A stretch of DNA of 64,000 bases from the NCBI GenBank assembly GCA_024279935.1, contig JAJRQZ010000033.1:1-64000 (forward strand). The letters are read 5' to 3'. A model generated the notes under the pieces. That model made no database searches. It saw only the letters and a program-made list of their open reading frames with translations, and had not been told where the DNA came from. Of the stretch, positions 16,146-26,339 are shown one piece after another. This stretch comes from Bacteroidota bacterium. Lineage in GTDB: Bacteria; Bacteroidota; Bacteroidia; Bacteroidales; F082. A program made the translations under genes and the position numbers. The stretch's first letter is position 1. Each line of letters begins with the position of its first letter.

Positions 16146-19100
16146 ATGTTAAGTATAATAAAGAAGATGTTCGGTGATAAGGCTACAAAGGACCTAAAAG
16201 TTCTACAACCTTATGTTGATAAAGTGCACCAAGCCGAAAAGAATATCTCACAGCTTGATAATGACCAGCTCAGGGAAAAAACCAAGGAATTCAAGAGGAG
16301 GATTAAAGAATACATATCAGCCGAGGAGCAAGAAATAAAGGAACTTAGAGACAAACTGGAATCCGATTCCGGCATAAGCGTAAACGAGAAAGAATCGATT
16401 TATTCCCAAATCGACAAATTGGGGAAAAAATCTTATGACAAAAGCCAGGATATATTGGATGAAATTTCACCCGAGGCTTTTGCCGTCATGAAAGAAACAG
16501 CGAAACGCTTTTCCGAGAATGACGTAATAGAGGTAACTGCCACAGATTTCGACAGGGATCTTGCGTCAAAAATGGCAAGCGTAAACATCAAGGGAAATAA
16601 AGCCTACTATGACAATCAATGGGTTGCCGGCGGCAACCTCACCAAATGGGAAATGATCCATTACGACGTACAGCTGATCGGGGGAACGGTTTTGCATCAA
16701 GGGAAAATTGCCGAGATGGCTACGGGGGAGGGGAAAACCCTTGTGGCAACTTTGCCGGTTTACTTAAATGCCCTGCCCGGGAAAGGTGTTCATGTTGTTA
16801 CCGTCAACGATTACCTGGCTAAGCGCGATGCCGAATGGATGGGCATGCTTTATAATTTCCACGGTCTGAAAATAGACGTTATCGACAAGCACGAGCCAAA
16901 CACACAAGCACGCAGGGACGCTTATCTTGCCGACATTACTTATGGCACGAACAACGAGTTCGGTTTCGACTATCTTCGTGACAACATGACAGGAAACCCC
17001 GAGGAACTTGTTCAGCGGCCTCATAACTACGCAATAGTGGATGAGGTCGATTCAGTATTGATTGACGATGCGCGGACTCCGCTCATTATTTCAGGTCCAA
17101 CGCCGAAAGGAGACCTACAGGAATTTGATGCACTTAAGGCCGATGTCCAGAAACTTTATAATGCCCAAAAATCACTGGTTACCAAGATATTGGCCGAATC
17201 AAAGAGTTTGCTCAGCAAGCCTGCCAATAACGATGAGGTAAAAAAAGGTAGCGATCAGCTGTTCAGGGCTTTTCGCGGCTTACCTAAAAACAAAGCCCTT
17301 ATTAAGTTCCTCAGCGAGGAAGGAAACAAAACATTGATGCACAAGACTGAGAATTTCTATTTGCAGGAGCAGGCCAAGAACATGCATATTATCGATGACG
17401 AACTTTATTTTGTTATCGATGAGAAACAAAATTCCGTGGACCTCACGGAAAAAGGAATCGACTTGCTTACCAAATCATACGACGACCCCTCTTTTTTCAT
17501 CCTTCCCGATATAGGCGCCGAAATTGCCGATATGGAAAAATCCACTCTCAACGAGAAAGAGAAACTCGAGAAAAAAAGCAGGATGATACAGGATTATTCC
17601 ATAAAATCTGAAAGAGTACATACTGTTAATCAGTTACTTAAAGCATATACCATGTTTGAGAAAGATGTGGAATATGTAATTATGGACAATAAAATAAAGA
17701 TCGTTGACGAGCAAACAGGCCGCATAATGGAAGGCCGCCGATATTCCGACGGACTGCATCAGGCTCTTGAAGCCAAGGAAAACGTTACTGTTGAAGCAGC
17801 GACACAAACTTATGCAACCATCACCCTTCAAAATTATTTCCGCATGTATAAAAAACTTGCCGGGATGACGGGTACGGCAATCACAGAGGCTGGTGAACTA
17901 TGGGACATCTACAAACTCGACGTTATTGAAATCCCAACAAACCGCCCTATTATCCGCGACGACAGGCAAGACTTGATTTATAAGACCAAGCGAGAAAAAT
18001 ACAGCGCCGTGATCGATGAAATCGCAGTATTAGTTGAGAAAAAACGCCCGGTCCTGGTTGGCACCACCTCTGTTGAAACCTCGGAACTATTGAGCAGGAT
18101 GCTTACCAGGAGACATATCGAGCATAATGTCCTGAACGCGAAACTTCACCAAAAGGAAGCACAAATCGTTAAAGAAGCCGGCCAGGCTGGGATGGTAACA
18201 ATAGCGACAAACATGGCCGGTCGCGGTACGGACATCAAGCTCAGCAAAGAAGTTATAAAAGCGGGCGGTTTGGCAATCGTTGGTACCGAACGACACGAAT
18301 CGCGTCGCGTTGACCGGCAGCTGCGCGGCCGTGCCGGACGCCAGGGAGACCCCGGAAGCTCACAGTTCTTCGTTTCGCTCGAAGACGACCTTATGCGCAT
18401 GTTCGGTTCAGGACGAATTGCCGGAATTATGGACCGCTTAGGACTTAAGGAAGGAGAGGTCATACAACATTCGATGATCACTAAATCCATTGAAAGGGCA
18501 CAGAAAAAAGTTGAGGACAACAACTTTGGGATAAGAAAAAGACTGCTTGAATATGACGACGTCATGAACTCTCAAAGAGAAGTTATCTACAAACGCCGCC
18601 ACCATGCCTTGTTCGGCGAACGCCTTGCCGTCGATGTGTCGAATATGATATACGATTTATGCGAGCAGGTAGTTAATGATTATAAGAGCCAAAGCGATTA
18701 TGAAGGTTTTAAGCTGGAACTTTACCGTACCTTTACGAGCGAAACTCCGTTTGAGGAGCAAGAGTTCCTGAAATCACCTGTTGATGAACTAATTGACAAA
18801 ATGTTCGAAAAAGTTTATTCGGCATATAGCGAAAAGCGCGTTCGCCTGGGCGAAAACACACTTCCCGTTATCAAGGATGTTTACGAAAACCAATCGCAAT
18901 ACGAGAACATTGCCATTCCGTTTTCTGACGGGAACAGAGAAGTACAGATAGTGGCAAACCTTAAAAAAGCAGTTGAAAGCAACGGCACGGAAGTCCCTCT
19001 CGCATTTGAAAAAGGCATATCGCTTTCTACCATCGACAATTCATGGAAGGAACATCTGCGGGAAATGGACGATTTAAAACAGTCGGTCCAGAATGCAACT

Positions 19101-19439
19101 TACGAACAAAAAGACCCTTTGCTGATATACAAATTCGAATCGTTCAACCTGTTCAAGACAATGCTCCAAAAGATAAACAAAGATGTGGTCTCTTATCTTA
19201 TCAAAGGGGATATCCTAATCAAGAATCAAGGGCAAATCAGGGAAGCCCGACTGCCACGAGGTTTGGACAGATCGCAAATGAAGGAAGAAAGGGGCGACCT
19301 GCTCTCGCAATCCAACAGCAATACGCAGGAGAAAGAAAAACCTCAACCGATAAGGGTTGAAAAGAAAGTCGGCAGAAACGACCCATGCCCTTGCGGGAGC
19401 GGCAAGAAATATAAGCAGTGTCATGGAAAAAATGTTTAA
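16146..19439 (+). CDS. secA: Protein translocase ATPase SecA
   Basis: Cytoplasmic motor of the Sec translocon. Its 1097 residues match the long Bacteroidota form, whose extra length is in the N-terminal and nucleotide-binding regions. Walker A region [34 protein letters not shown], the helicase-type [45 protein letters not shown] and [20 protein letters not shown] are all present. The C-terminal zinc-binding SEC-C tail [14 protein letters not shown], which binds SecB and phospholipid, is intact. A lipoprotein and a patatin/beta-barrel gene follow closely. Confidence 0.99.
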   Translation: MLSIIKKMFGDKATKDLKVLQPYVDKVHQAEKNISQLDNDQLREKTKEFKRRIKEYISAEEQEIKELRDKLESDSGISVNEKESIYSQIDKLGKKSYDKSQDILDEISPEAFAVMKETAKRFSENDVIEVTATDFDRDLASKMASVNIKGNKAYYDNQWVAGGNLTKWEMIHYDVQLIGGTVLHQGKIAEMATGEGKTLVATLPVYLNALPGKGVHVVTVNDYLAKRDAEWMGMLYNFHGLKIDVIDKHEPNTQARRDAYLADITYGTNNEFGFDYLRDNMTGNPEELVQRPHNYAIVDEVDSVLIDDARTPLIISGPTPKGDLQEFDALKADVQKLYNAQKSLVTKILAESKSLLSKPANNDEVKKGSDQLFRAFRGLPKNKALIKFLSEEGNKTLMHKTENFYLQEQAKNMHIIDDELYFVIDEKQNSVDLTEKGIDLLTKSYDDPSFFILPDIGAEIADMEKSTLNEKEKLEKKSRMIQDYSIKSERVHTVNQLLKAYTMFEKDVEYVIMDNKIKIVDEQTGRIMEGRRYSDGLHQALEAKENVTVEAATQTYATITLQNYFRMYKKLAGMTGTAITEAGELWDIYKLDVIEIPTNRPIIRDDRQDLIYKTKREKYSAVIDEIAVLVEKKRPVLVGTTSVETSELLSRMLTRRHIEHNVLNAKLHQKEAQIVKEAGQAGMVTIATNMAGRGTDIKLSKEVIKAGGLAIVGTERHESRRVDRQLRGRAGRQGDPGSSQFFVSLEDDLMRMFGSGRIAGIMDRLGLKEGEVIQHSMITKSIERAQKKVEDNNFGIRKRLLEYDDVMNSQREVIYKRRHHALFGERLAVDVSNMIYDLCEQVVNDYKSQSDYEGFKLELYRTFTSETPFEEQEFLKSPVDELIDKMFEKVYSAYSEKRVRLGENTLPVIKDVYENQSQYENIAIPFSDGNREVQIVANLKKAVESNGTEVPLAFEKGISLSTIDNSWKEHLREMDDLKQSVQNATYEQKDPLLIYKFESFNLFKTMLQKINKDVVSYLIKGDILIKNQGQIREARLPRGLDRSQMKEERGDLLSQSNSNTQEKEKPQPIRVEKKVGRNDPCPCGSGKKYKQCHGKNV

Positions 19440-19458
19440 ATTAGCAAAAATTAATTAT

Positions 19459-19887
19459 ATGAGTATAAAGTCTGCTTTCTCTACCTTGCTTATTATAAGT
19501 ATTTTAGTCCTTACTAATAGTTGTTGCACAAAAAACAATATCCAACCCGACTTCCCGGTTTATAGTTACGCGACCACAATAACTAACCCTCCTTCACATT
19601 TTCAGGTCAATTATATAGTTAGCTCTCCCGGCGACAGAACAGCAAATATCACTTTTGACACCAGTTCGGTATGGGCCGTTTCAAAATTGGGCGATAAGAG
19701 GGTGTTATACAGCATTAATAACGGTAGCGACAACCTAACTATCTCAATCAGCGATACCATTGCGTTCGAAGGTGGGAAACAATACCTGTTTACCGCGAAC
19801 AATTTTTCGTCAATCAGCATTAGCAACTTTCTTGTAAACTTCAACAAACAAGCGGACGATTATAGTAGTTTCCCGAAAAAGTTTTAA
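19459..19887 (+). CDS. Small putative lipoprotein
   Basis: A 142-residue exported protein. The open frame runs back into secA, but the ATG at 19459, 19 nt after the secA stop, gives a good signal peptide (MSIKSAFSTLLIISILVLTN) ending in SCC, a plausible lipobox with lipidated Cys. The mature part is beta-rich, with no motif I recognise. It lies 5 nt before the patatin gene and is probably co-translated with it. Possibly an accessory of the patatin/barrel protein; this is only from position. Confidence 0.7.
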   Translation: MSIKSAFSTLLIISILVLTNSCCTKNNIQPDFPVYSYATTITNPPSHFQVNYIVSSPGDRTANITFDTSSVWAVSKLGDKRVLYSINNGSDNLTISISDTIAFEGGKQYLFTANNFSSISISNFLVNFNKQADDYSSFPKKF

Positions 19888-19892
19888 TTAAT

Positions 19893-22127
19893 ATGAATTG
19901 GGCTTCAAAAAATAGAATTGCTCTTTTTATCCTGATTATAAGTTATTTGATATTTGGAAACAATATTGTTTTCGGCCAATCCGAAAAGGCAGGCAAGCGT
20001 CCTACGGTAGGGCTTGTCATGAGCGGAGGGGGAGCCAAAGGGTTTGCTTATATTGGGCTATTGAAAGTTATGCGCGAGGCCGGGCTGACGGTTGATTATG
20101 TTGCAGGCACAAGTATGGGCAGCATAGTAGCCGGATTATACGCTGTCGGTTATTCGCCCGAGGATATCGAGAAACTTGTTCAAGCGGAAGACTGGGATAT
20201 GGTTTTAAACGACCTTATACCAAGAGAAGACATAGCATATTCGGAAAAAGAGTTTGCGAGCGATGCGATACTCACACTTCCTTTAAAAGAAAAAAAACTC
20301 GGTCTCATGTCTTCATTCCATGAGGGGCAAGAGGTTGACCAGCTTTTGAACTACTTTCTTTCCCCAGCCTATAACATACAGGATTTCAGTAAATTGGAAA
20401 TCCCTTTCCTTTGTATCGGCACTGACTTGCTTACCGGCCAGGAAGTGGAGCTAAACAAAGGCTATCTTCCTGATGCCATCAGGGCCAGCATGTCGATCCC
20501 CGGTTATTTTTCGCCCATGAAAATAGATGGCAAATATATTGTTGACGGAGGTGTCGTGAACAATTACCCGGTTATCAATGTTAAGAACAAAGGAATAGAT
20601 ATTATTGTTGGGGCGGACGTCCAAAGCGGCTTAAAAGATGATATCGCTGACTTGAACTCGGTAACGGCCGTGATTGACCAAATTATCGGTTTTTATAGGG
20701 TTGACGCCAATAAAGCCGGTTATAAGAACACTGATTTATATATACAATTACCCATGGAATACGGTATGATGGAGTTCATGTCCTACGACTCCATAATTGC
20801 CGTAGGCGAAAAAACAGGCCGTCAGCATTTCGAAGAGATAAAAGCCCTTGCCGATTCGCTAAACAATATCGAATACAGGGCCGTCAGGAAGATGAATGCC
20901 AAACCGCTTGATTCAGTTTATATAAACAAGGTGCTTGTCGAAGGACTCGATAAAATGCCAATGTCGTATTTTAAGGATTTTATTAAAGATTATTCAAATA
21001 AAAAAATCAGCCTCTTAGAGTTAAAAAACAGGACAACCCGAATCTACGGATCAAAATTCTTTAAGCATATAACATATAAATTACTTCCGGAGAACGGCAA
21101 TACTAACCTTCATGTTTATGTAACCGAATCCGACCCTGGAAACCTCGCCTTGGCAGTTCACTACGATTATGATTACCAAGGCAGCATTTTAGCAAGCTTG
21201 AGTGCAAGGAACATTCTTGGAAAAAGGTCGAAAGTGTTTGCCAGCCTGGTACTTGGCCCCAACCCGAGGCTCAAGGCTTTATATCATTTAAGCAATTCAA
21301 ACTCTGCCAGTATAGGTTTGGGCATCGACATGTATTCTTTCAACTTCAACGACTACGAGAAAGACGTGAAAAAAGGAAGATATGCGTTCAACAATTATGC
21401 AGTTACGTTTTTTGGGAGCAAGACATACAAAAACAAGGTTTCCGTGCGCTTGGGCATTACATACGAATATTTCAAGTTTAACCAGGATGTAGTTGTCGAT
21501 ACTGCTTTGACAAAATACGAGCACTTTAGCAGCTATGGCACTCCTTTTATTTCTTTTCACGTTGATTCGTACAACAAGGTCTATTTCCCGACAAGGGGCT
21601 CGAAAGGAATCCTAAAGGTCAAGTATATCGCCAGCTGGTCGAACAACAATTTAAATGACATATTTCAAAGCTCGGCTGTCGCATTCTTGAAATTCGAGCA
21701 AAACTTCCCCTTAGCCAAACGCTTAACACTGCGCCCGGGTATATTTACAGCTTTTACCATAAAGCAGGAATTATTGCCGCCAATCCAACACTGGATAGGC
21801 GTTGGCGGATTGAACCCCAACAATTATGTTGAGACTCAAATACCTTTTACGGGCGTGAACTTTGTACAAAGCTGGGGTTATTACACCTGGATTACACGAA
21901 TGAAACTACAATATCAGCTGGTTAAAAAAATATACGTTCTTGGCCGACTCGATATGGGAATAAACGGCACCAACATAAGTCAAGTTGTCGATATGAAAAA
22001 CGCCATGTTCGGTTATGGTGTTACAGCAAGTTACGACAGTTTTATAGGCCCTGTTGAATTGACAGTAATGGGCTCCAACATCAATCCCAGCCTGTCGTTC
22101 TTCGTAAATGTAGGTTTTTGGTTTTAA
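19893..22127 (+). CDS. Patatin-like phospholipase fused to an outer-membrane beta-barrel (PlpD-like)
   Basis: A 744-residue two-part protein. After a signal peptide (cut near NNIVFGQ) comes a patatin domain: oxyanion motif SGGGAKGFAY, nucleophile in GTSMG with Ser74, and catalytic Asp218 in VDGGVVNNYPV. A POTRA-like segment (about 345-415) leads to a C-terminal region with many alternating aromatic strands ending in NVGFWF, an outer-membrane barrel signature of the BamA/surface-antigen superfamily ending in Phe. This is the PlpD/type Vd layout, in which the barrel anchors or exports the lipase domain. It is followed by pyrH after 10 nt. Confidence 0.92.
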   Translation: MNWASKNRIALFILIISYLIFGNNIVFGQSEKAGKRPTVGLVMSGGGAKGFAYIGLLKVMREAGLTVDYVAGTSMGSIVAGLYAVGYSPEDIEKLVQAEDWDMVLNDLIPREDIAYSEKEFASDAILTLPLKEKKLGLMSSFHEGQEVDQLLNYFLSPAYNIQDFSKLEIPFLCIGTDLLTGQEVELNKGYLPDAIRASMSIPGYFSPMKIDGKYIVDGGVVNNYPVINVKNKGIDIIVGADVQSGLKDDIADLNSVTAVIDQIIGFYRVDANKAGYKNTDLYIQLPMEYGMMEFMSYDSIIAVGEKTGRQHFEEIKALADSLNNIEYRAVRKMNAKPLDSVYINKVLVEGLDKMPMSYFKDFIKDYSNKKISLLELKNRTTRIYGSKFFKHITYKLLPENGNTNLHVYVTESDPGNLALAVHYDYDYQGSILASLSARNILGKRSKVFASLVLGPNPRLKALYHLSNSNSASIGLGIDMYSFNFNDYEKDVKKGRYAFNNYAVTFFGSKTYKNKVSVRLGITYEYFKFNQDVVVDTALTKYEHFSSYGTPFISFHVDSYNKVYFPTRGSKGILKVKYIASWSNNNLNDIFQSSAVAFLKFEQNFPLAKRLTLRPGIFTAFTIKQELLPPIQHWIGVGGLNPNNYVETQIPFTGVNFVQSWGYYTWITRMKLQYQLVKKIYVLGRLDMGINGTNISQVVDMKNAMFGYGVTASYDSFIGPVELTVMGSNINPSLSFFVNVGFWF

Positions 22128-22137
22128 ATTTTTGATT

Positions 22138-22845
22138 ATGAGTTATAAAAGAGTACTTCTGAAATTAAGCGGCGAGTCGCTGATGGGAAATCAACAATAT
22201 GGTATCGACCCCGGAACCTTGAAGTCATATTGCTATGACATAAAAGAAATAGTCGAAAAGGGAGTGGAAGTCGCCATTGTAATCGGCGGCGGAAACATCT
22301 TTAGGGGAATGCAAGCTGCTGCCAAAGGCTTCGACAGGGTTCAAGGGGATTATATGGGAATGTTGGCCACGGTGATAAACTCTATGGCTCTTCAGGCAGA
22401 ACTGGAAAAACAAGGGCTGGAAACCAAACTGTTGTCAGGACTGAATATAGATCCAATAGCCGAGTCAACAAGCGGCAGAAAAGCCAAACAGTATTTAAAC
22501 GACGGATATGTTGTTATAATAGGAGGCGGGACAGGAAACCCGTTTTTCACAACGGATACTGCTTCGGCACTGAGGGGCATAGAGATTGGGGCCGACGCCT
22601 TGCTAAAAGGAACAAGGGTGGACGGTGTTTATACCGCCGCCCCCGAGAAAGATCCCAAGGCAGTTAAATATGAAAAAATCAGTTTTGACGAGGCATATCA
22701 CAAGAACCTGAAAATAATGGATATGACGGCATTTACCCTTTGCAGGGAAAACAACCTGCCCATACTCGTATTTGACATGAACCAAAAAGGAAACCTTGGG
22801 AAAGTCCTTGAGGACACTTCGAGGGGAACCATTGTTTCCAACTAA
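22138..22845 (+). CDS. pyrH: Uridylate kinase
   Basis: Phosphorylates UMP to UDP; hexameric amino-acid-kinase fold. About 235 residues from the ATG at 22138 (MSYKRVLLKLSGESLMG); an in-frame TTG at 22132 is less likely. Also seen: VAIVIGGGNIFRGM, the conserved MLATVINSMALQ helix, FTTDTASALRGIEIGAD, and the C-terminal SRGTIVSN. pyrH is normally next to frr; here a membrane glycosyltransferase gene sits between them. Confidence 0.97.
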   Translation: MSYKRVLLKLSGESLMGNQQYGIDPGTLKSYCYDIKEIVEKGVEVAIVIGGGNIFRGMQAAAKGFDRVQGDYMGMLATVINSMALQAELEKQGLETKLLSGLNIDPIAESTSGRKAKQYLNDGYVVIIGGGTGNPFFTTDTASALRGIEIGADALLKGTRVDGVYTAAPEKDPKAVKYEKISFDEAYHKNLKIMDMTAFTLCRENNLPILVFDMNQKGNLGKVLEDTSRGTIVSN

Positions 22846-22849
22846 AAAA

Positions 22850-24748
22850 ATGTTTCTTTTAAACAAAAACAAAATCTCTGCCGACAACGCGATTGTAGTG
22901 TTTATTATCGCAATAGCATCCTTGTTAAGGCTTTACGATTTCTGGGATTTGCCATTCATGCATGATGAATTTAGTGCAATACTCCGGACCCATTACAACA
23001 ATTTTCATGATTTAATCGAATATGGCGTTAAACAAAACGATAGCCATCCGGCTGGCGTTCAGGTTTTTATATATTATTGGATAAAACTTTTCGGCCTTAG
23101 CGAATGGTCCTTGAAGCTACCGTTCATTATAAGCGGAATAATTTCGGTTTATCTTGTTTATCGTATTGGAAAATTATGGTTCGGGAAGCAAACCGCCGTT
23201 TTTTCGTCGCTTGTTTTTGCAGTTATCCAATATACTGTATTTTACAGCCAACTGGCACGGCCCTATAGTCCGGGCTTAATGTTTGTTTTATTGTCAACAT
23301 TCTACTGGACCAAACTGATTGTCAATAAGCAATTTACAACAATAACTGTTGTTCCCTATGTCGTGGCTGCAGTTGCGGCTTCGTACACCCATGCGTTTTC
23401 CTTGTTTTTTGTCTTGATTCAAGGGTTGACAGGTTTGTTGTTCTTTAAAATTAAGGATCTCCGGAAATATGTGCTTGCCAACACCATAATTCTAATATTG
23501 TACCTTCCCCATATCACAATCTTCCTGGCTCAATTGGGCAGAGGTGATATAGGTGGCTGGCTGGCTGTTCCCGAAAATGATTTCCTGCTGCATTTCCTTG
23601 CATATAGCTTCAACTTCTCACAGATATTTTATTTCACTATCATAATCTCCGTTTTCTTTTTAAGTACTTCCTCGAAAACAACAAAGCCTGGCAGAAACAA
23701 ATTTAGATGGATTGCGATATCCTGGTTCACAACCACTTATATAACAGCACATCTATATTCCGTTTATCGCAACCCCATTCTTCAAAACTCCACACTATTA
23801 TTTGTTTTTCCGTTCTTGATTTTATTGATGTTCTCGTTTGTCGGCAATATCAAGAAGAACATTCAATTTTCGTTTATTGCGCTTATAGCTGTTGTTGGAA
23901 TATTCAGCCTTGTTTTTGGCAGGCAGCATTATAAGATCATGTACCGGCAGGGGTTTGACGGCATTGCGGAAAACCTCTCAAACGATATCAATAAAATAAA
24001 CCCACAGGGGTCTGCGGTAATACTGCAGGCGCCTGAGCCAAGGATGTTTGATTATTATCTCCTAAAAAACCATCTCGACACAAATTATTTTAAAATTACC
24101 CTTGACAACAAAACTGCTGACCTGATTGGATTTTTAAAAGAAAAAAAACCGGAAACGGTGTTTTTTGGCTGGGCCGATTATTCCGATTTAACATATTTGG
24201 CTATTTTGAAAAATAGATATAAATATGTTTTAAAGCGGAAAAGCTTTTTCAACTCCGAATATTTTGTCTTGTCAAACTTGATGTTCGGCGATACGGTTAA
24301 TATCGAGAGGCATCTTATAGGAATGGCCGGTATCAATAATTCCAAACCGATTTACAAGTCACAATTGCCTGGTTTTAGCAGATCGGTGGAAATACAAACT
24401 GATTCGGCTCGATTCAAAAAATACAATGTCATAAATGTTCTGGCAAAGATCAGGCATGCCGACAAAAACACTAATGCGCTGTTGGTAATGGACTTACAAG
24501 ACAAGAACGGAAAATCTGTTTGGTGGACAGCGTCCGAGCTAAAGAATTTCATGACAAACAATCCGGATTCGGGCTTTTTTGCAATAAACTCGAAGAGATT
24601 GCTAAATCATTATCCAATATCAGAGGGGAGTATATTAAAAGCGTATATCTGGAAACGAGACAGCAGTTATCTGGAAGCCGAAAGCATACAGTTGTATTTA
24701 TCAAATATAGATGCAGTTGAGCTAGGCCTTTATGAAAAACTTTATTGA
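22850..24748 (+). CDS. GT39-like membrane glycosyltransferase (ArnT/PMT type)
   Basis: A 632-residue polytopic protein. The N-terminal two-thirds hold about ten hydrophobic segments; the C-terminal about 200 residues are soluble and probably periplasmic. The first loop contains DLPFMHDEFSAIL, the acidic motif of GT-C enzymes that use polyprenyl-phosphate sugars, and YSQLARPYSPGLMFVLLSTF matches the 'sRxaRpY' motif of Bacteroidota members. It would transfer a sugar from a lipid carrier to an envelope acceptor; donor and acceptor are unknown. The ATG at 22850 overlaps nothing and lies 4 nt after pyrH, which suggests co-transcription. Confidence 0.85.
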   Translation: MFLLNKNKISADNAIVVFIIAIASLLRLYDFWDLPFMHDEFSAILRTHYNNFHDLIEYGVKQNDSHPAGVQVFIYYWIKLFGLSEWSLKLPFIISGIISVYLVYRIGKLWFGKQTAVFSSLVFAVIQYTVFYSQLARPYSPGLMFVLLSTFYWTKLIVNKQFTTITVVPYVVAAVAASYTHAFSLFFVLIQGLTGLLFFKIKDLRKYVLANTIILILYLPHITIFLAQLGRGDIGGWLAVPENDFLLHFLAYSFNFSQIFYFTIIISVFFLSTSSKTTKPGRNKFRWIAISWFTTTYITAHLYSVYRNPILQNSTLLFVFPFLILLMFSFVGNIKKNIQFSFIALIAVVGIFSLVFGRQHYKIMYRQGFDGIAENLSNDINKINPQGSAVILQAPEPRMFDYYLLKNHLDTNYFKITLDNKTADLIGFLKEKKPETVFFGWADYSDLTYLAILKNRYKYVLKRKSFFNSEYFVLSNLMFGDTVNIERHLIGMAGINNSKPIYKSQLPGFSRSVEIQTDSARFKKYNVINVLAKIRHADKNTNALLVMDLQDKNGKSVWWTASELKNFMTNNPDSGFFAINSKRLLNHYPISEGSILKAYIWKRDSSYLEAESIQLYLSNIDAVELGLYEKLY

Positions 24749-24769
24749 TGATAATTTTATTTGTCAGCA

Positions 24770-24801
24770 TTGCAAATTTATTAATAGAAATGTTAAATTT
24801 G
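24770..24801 (+). promoter_or_regulatory. frr promoter: TTG-N21-TAAATTTG
   Basis: A -7 box TAAATTTG (24794-24801) is preceded by TTG (24770-24772) at 21-bp spacing. It lies 21 nt before the frr ATG, so frr can be transcribed apart from the pyrH run. Confidence 0.55.
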
Positions 24802-24822
24802 TGCTGAGAAAATTTTTATATC

Positions 24823-25386
24823 ATGACTGACGATTCAATATTATGCCTTGAGGAAGCTGAAGAAGGAATGAACCATTCCATGGAGCATCTGGAAAAAGCA
24901 TTTCAAAAGATAAGAGCGGGCAAAGCCAGTCCTGCTATGCTCAATGGGGTGTTGGTAGATTATTACGGTACAAAAACACCAATTGAAAGAACTGCAAACA
25001 TAAGCACGCCCGATGCCAGGATGATTGTAGTCCAGCCTTTCGACAAGAGCAGCATTCATGAAATTGAGAAAGCGATAATGAATTCAGGTTTGGGGTTTAA
25101 CCCAATGAACGAGGGGGAAATATTAAGGATAAACGTTCCGGCCCTAACAGAGGAACGCAGGAAAGAATTGGTAAAGCAGGCAAAATCGGAAGCGGAAGAC
25201 ACCAAGATAGGAATCAGGAACACGCGCCGAAGCGCAAATGACGAAGCCAAAAAACTTGAGAAAGAGGGCATATCGGAAGACGAGGTTAAAAACTTAATGG
25301 ATGAGATCCAGAAACTTACGGATAAGTATATTAAAAAAGTGGATGATTATTTCGAGTTAAAGGAAAAAGATATCTTAACAGTTTAA
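24823..25386 (+). CDS. frr: Ribosome recycling factor
   Basis: Splits the post-termination ribosome together with EF-G. Its 187 residues match the family. Seen: HLEKAFQKIRAGKASPAML, IVVQPFDKSSIHEIEKAIMN, the hinge NEGEILRINVPALTEERRKE and the long C-terminal helices with KIGIRNTRRSANDE. Its stop codon overlaps the stop of the convergent holin-like gene by 3 nt, so no terminator can lie between them. Confidence 0.98.
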   Translation: MTDDSILCLEEAEEGMNHSMEHLEKAFQKIRAGKASPAMLNGVLVDYYGTKTPIERTANISTPDARMIVVQPFDKSSIHEIEKAIMNSGLGFNPMNEGEILRINVPALTEERRKELVKQAKSEAEDTKIGIRNTRRSANDEAKKLEKEGISEDEVKNLMDEIQKLTDKYIKKVDDYFELKEKDILTV

Positions 25387-26063
25387 CCCTGCTTCTTGCG
25401 ACTTTCGGATTCGATTCTTTCAGCCTTTTTAGGTTTTCTCCTATCCCAGAATTTTCTTTTTATTGTTTGAGCAAATTTAAATCCCATCTTGGCCATGCCC
25501 AAAGCACTCATAAAAGTATTATAACTTGTTTGAAATGCCTGAAAACCAATATTTTTCAATGTATATACATCAGCCAGGCCAGTTATGGATTTTGCCAGCT
25601 GCTTTTCGTGATTTAATAGTGATTCCTTTGCGAAGATAATTTTAGCATCAAGCATTTCTGCCGATTCAAAAGTCTCCCTCTTTACATCGGAACTGGAGTC
25701 AGAATATAATATATTTCCGAACATCTTTCGTATAGGCTTAAATATCAACGCCTCGCGAGCAGTAAAAACAACAGATGCCAAAAATGCATAAAATCCTGCA
25801 ACTATTAAAAACCCGATATACATACTACCGGGATAAACTGTTGAAAACCACCAGACAAATCCAAAAGACAGAAAAAAAAGCACTAGAAAACCTAGGGATA
25901 CCAATATCATCAACAAGACAAAGTAAGAGGACAGTTCCCCTATCTTTTTTGATAGTACAAGTTTATTGTAGCTTAGCTGCTGATCGAGATACGCTCTTAA
26001 TTCATTAAAAGCATCTTTCAACGGGGCGGCAAACTCAGTATATTCCCTTTGTTTCCCGGTCAT
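25383..26063 (-). CDS. Holin-superfamily-III-like membrane protein
   Basis: A 226-residue protein with two closely spaced transmembrane helices (about 48-73 and 80-103) after an amphipathic N-terminal helix, the layout of the 'phage holin 3_6' family. This family is common on bacterial chromosomes, usually beside YtxH genes, with no proven lysis role. The C-terminal half is helical and very basic at the end (KRKFWDRRKPKKAERIESES). It follows the YtxH gene with a 1-nt overlap and is probably the last gene of a three-gene envelope operon. Function unknown. Confidence 0.7.
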   Translation of the reverse strand: MTGKQREYTEFAAPLKDAFNELRAYLDQQLSYNKLVLSKKIGELSSYFVLLMILVSLGFLVLFFLSFGFVWWFSTVYPGSMYIGFLIVAGFYAFLASVVFTAREALIFKPIRKMFGNILYSDSSSDVKRETFESAEMLDAKIIFAKESLLNHEKQLAKSITGLADVYTLKNIGFQAFQTSYNTFMSALGMAKMGFKFAQTIKRKFWDRRKPKKAERIESESRKKQG

Positions 26064-26320
26064 TATGCTTTTTTGGCATCCTTTGATTTCACCTCCTCGA
26101 CCTTTGCCTTCACATTTTCGAGGGCATCAGTAACGGTTTCTTTAAAGTCGTCGAATTTATCCTGGAGATCGTCAGTTAAATCCTTCGATTTATCTTGTAA
26201 TTTCCTTCGGGTCTCCTCGCCCGAATCCGGTGCATAAAGCAATCCTGCTATTGCTCCTACTACTGCCCCTATTGCCAATCCTGCAATAAAAGCAAATCCT
26301 CCTGAACTATTGTTACTCAT
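26063..26320 (-). CDS. YtxH-domain protein
   Basis: An 85-residue YtxH protein: a Gly-rich transmembrane helix (AFIAGLAIGAVVGAIAGLLY), the family signature LLYAPDSGEETRRKL, then a charged coiled coil ending in Lys-rich repeats. YtxH proteins are small stress-associated membrane proteins of unknown mechanism. It lies 19 nt after the AI-2E-type permease gene and overlaps the next gene's start by 1 nt. Confidence 0.9.
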   Translation of the reverse strand: MSNNSSGGFAFIAGLAIGAVVGAIAGLLYAPDSGEETRRKLQDKSKDLTDDLQDKFDDFKETVTDALENVKAKVEEVKSKDAKKA

Positions 26321-26339
26321 AGTATTATTATTTTAATGC

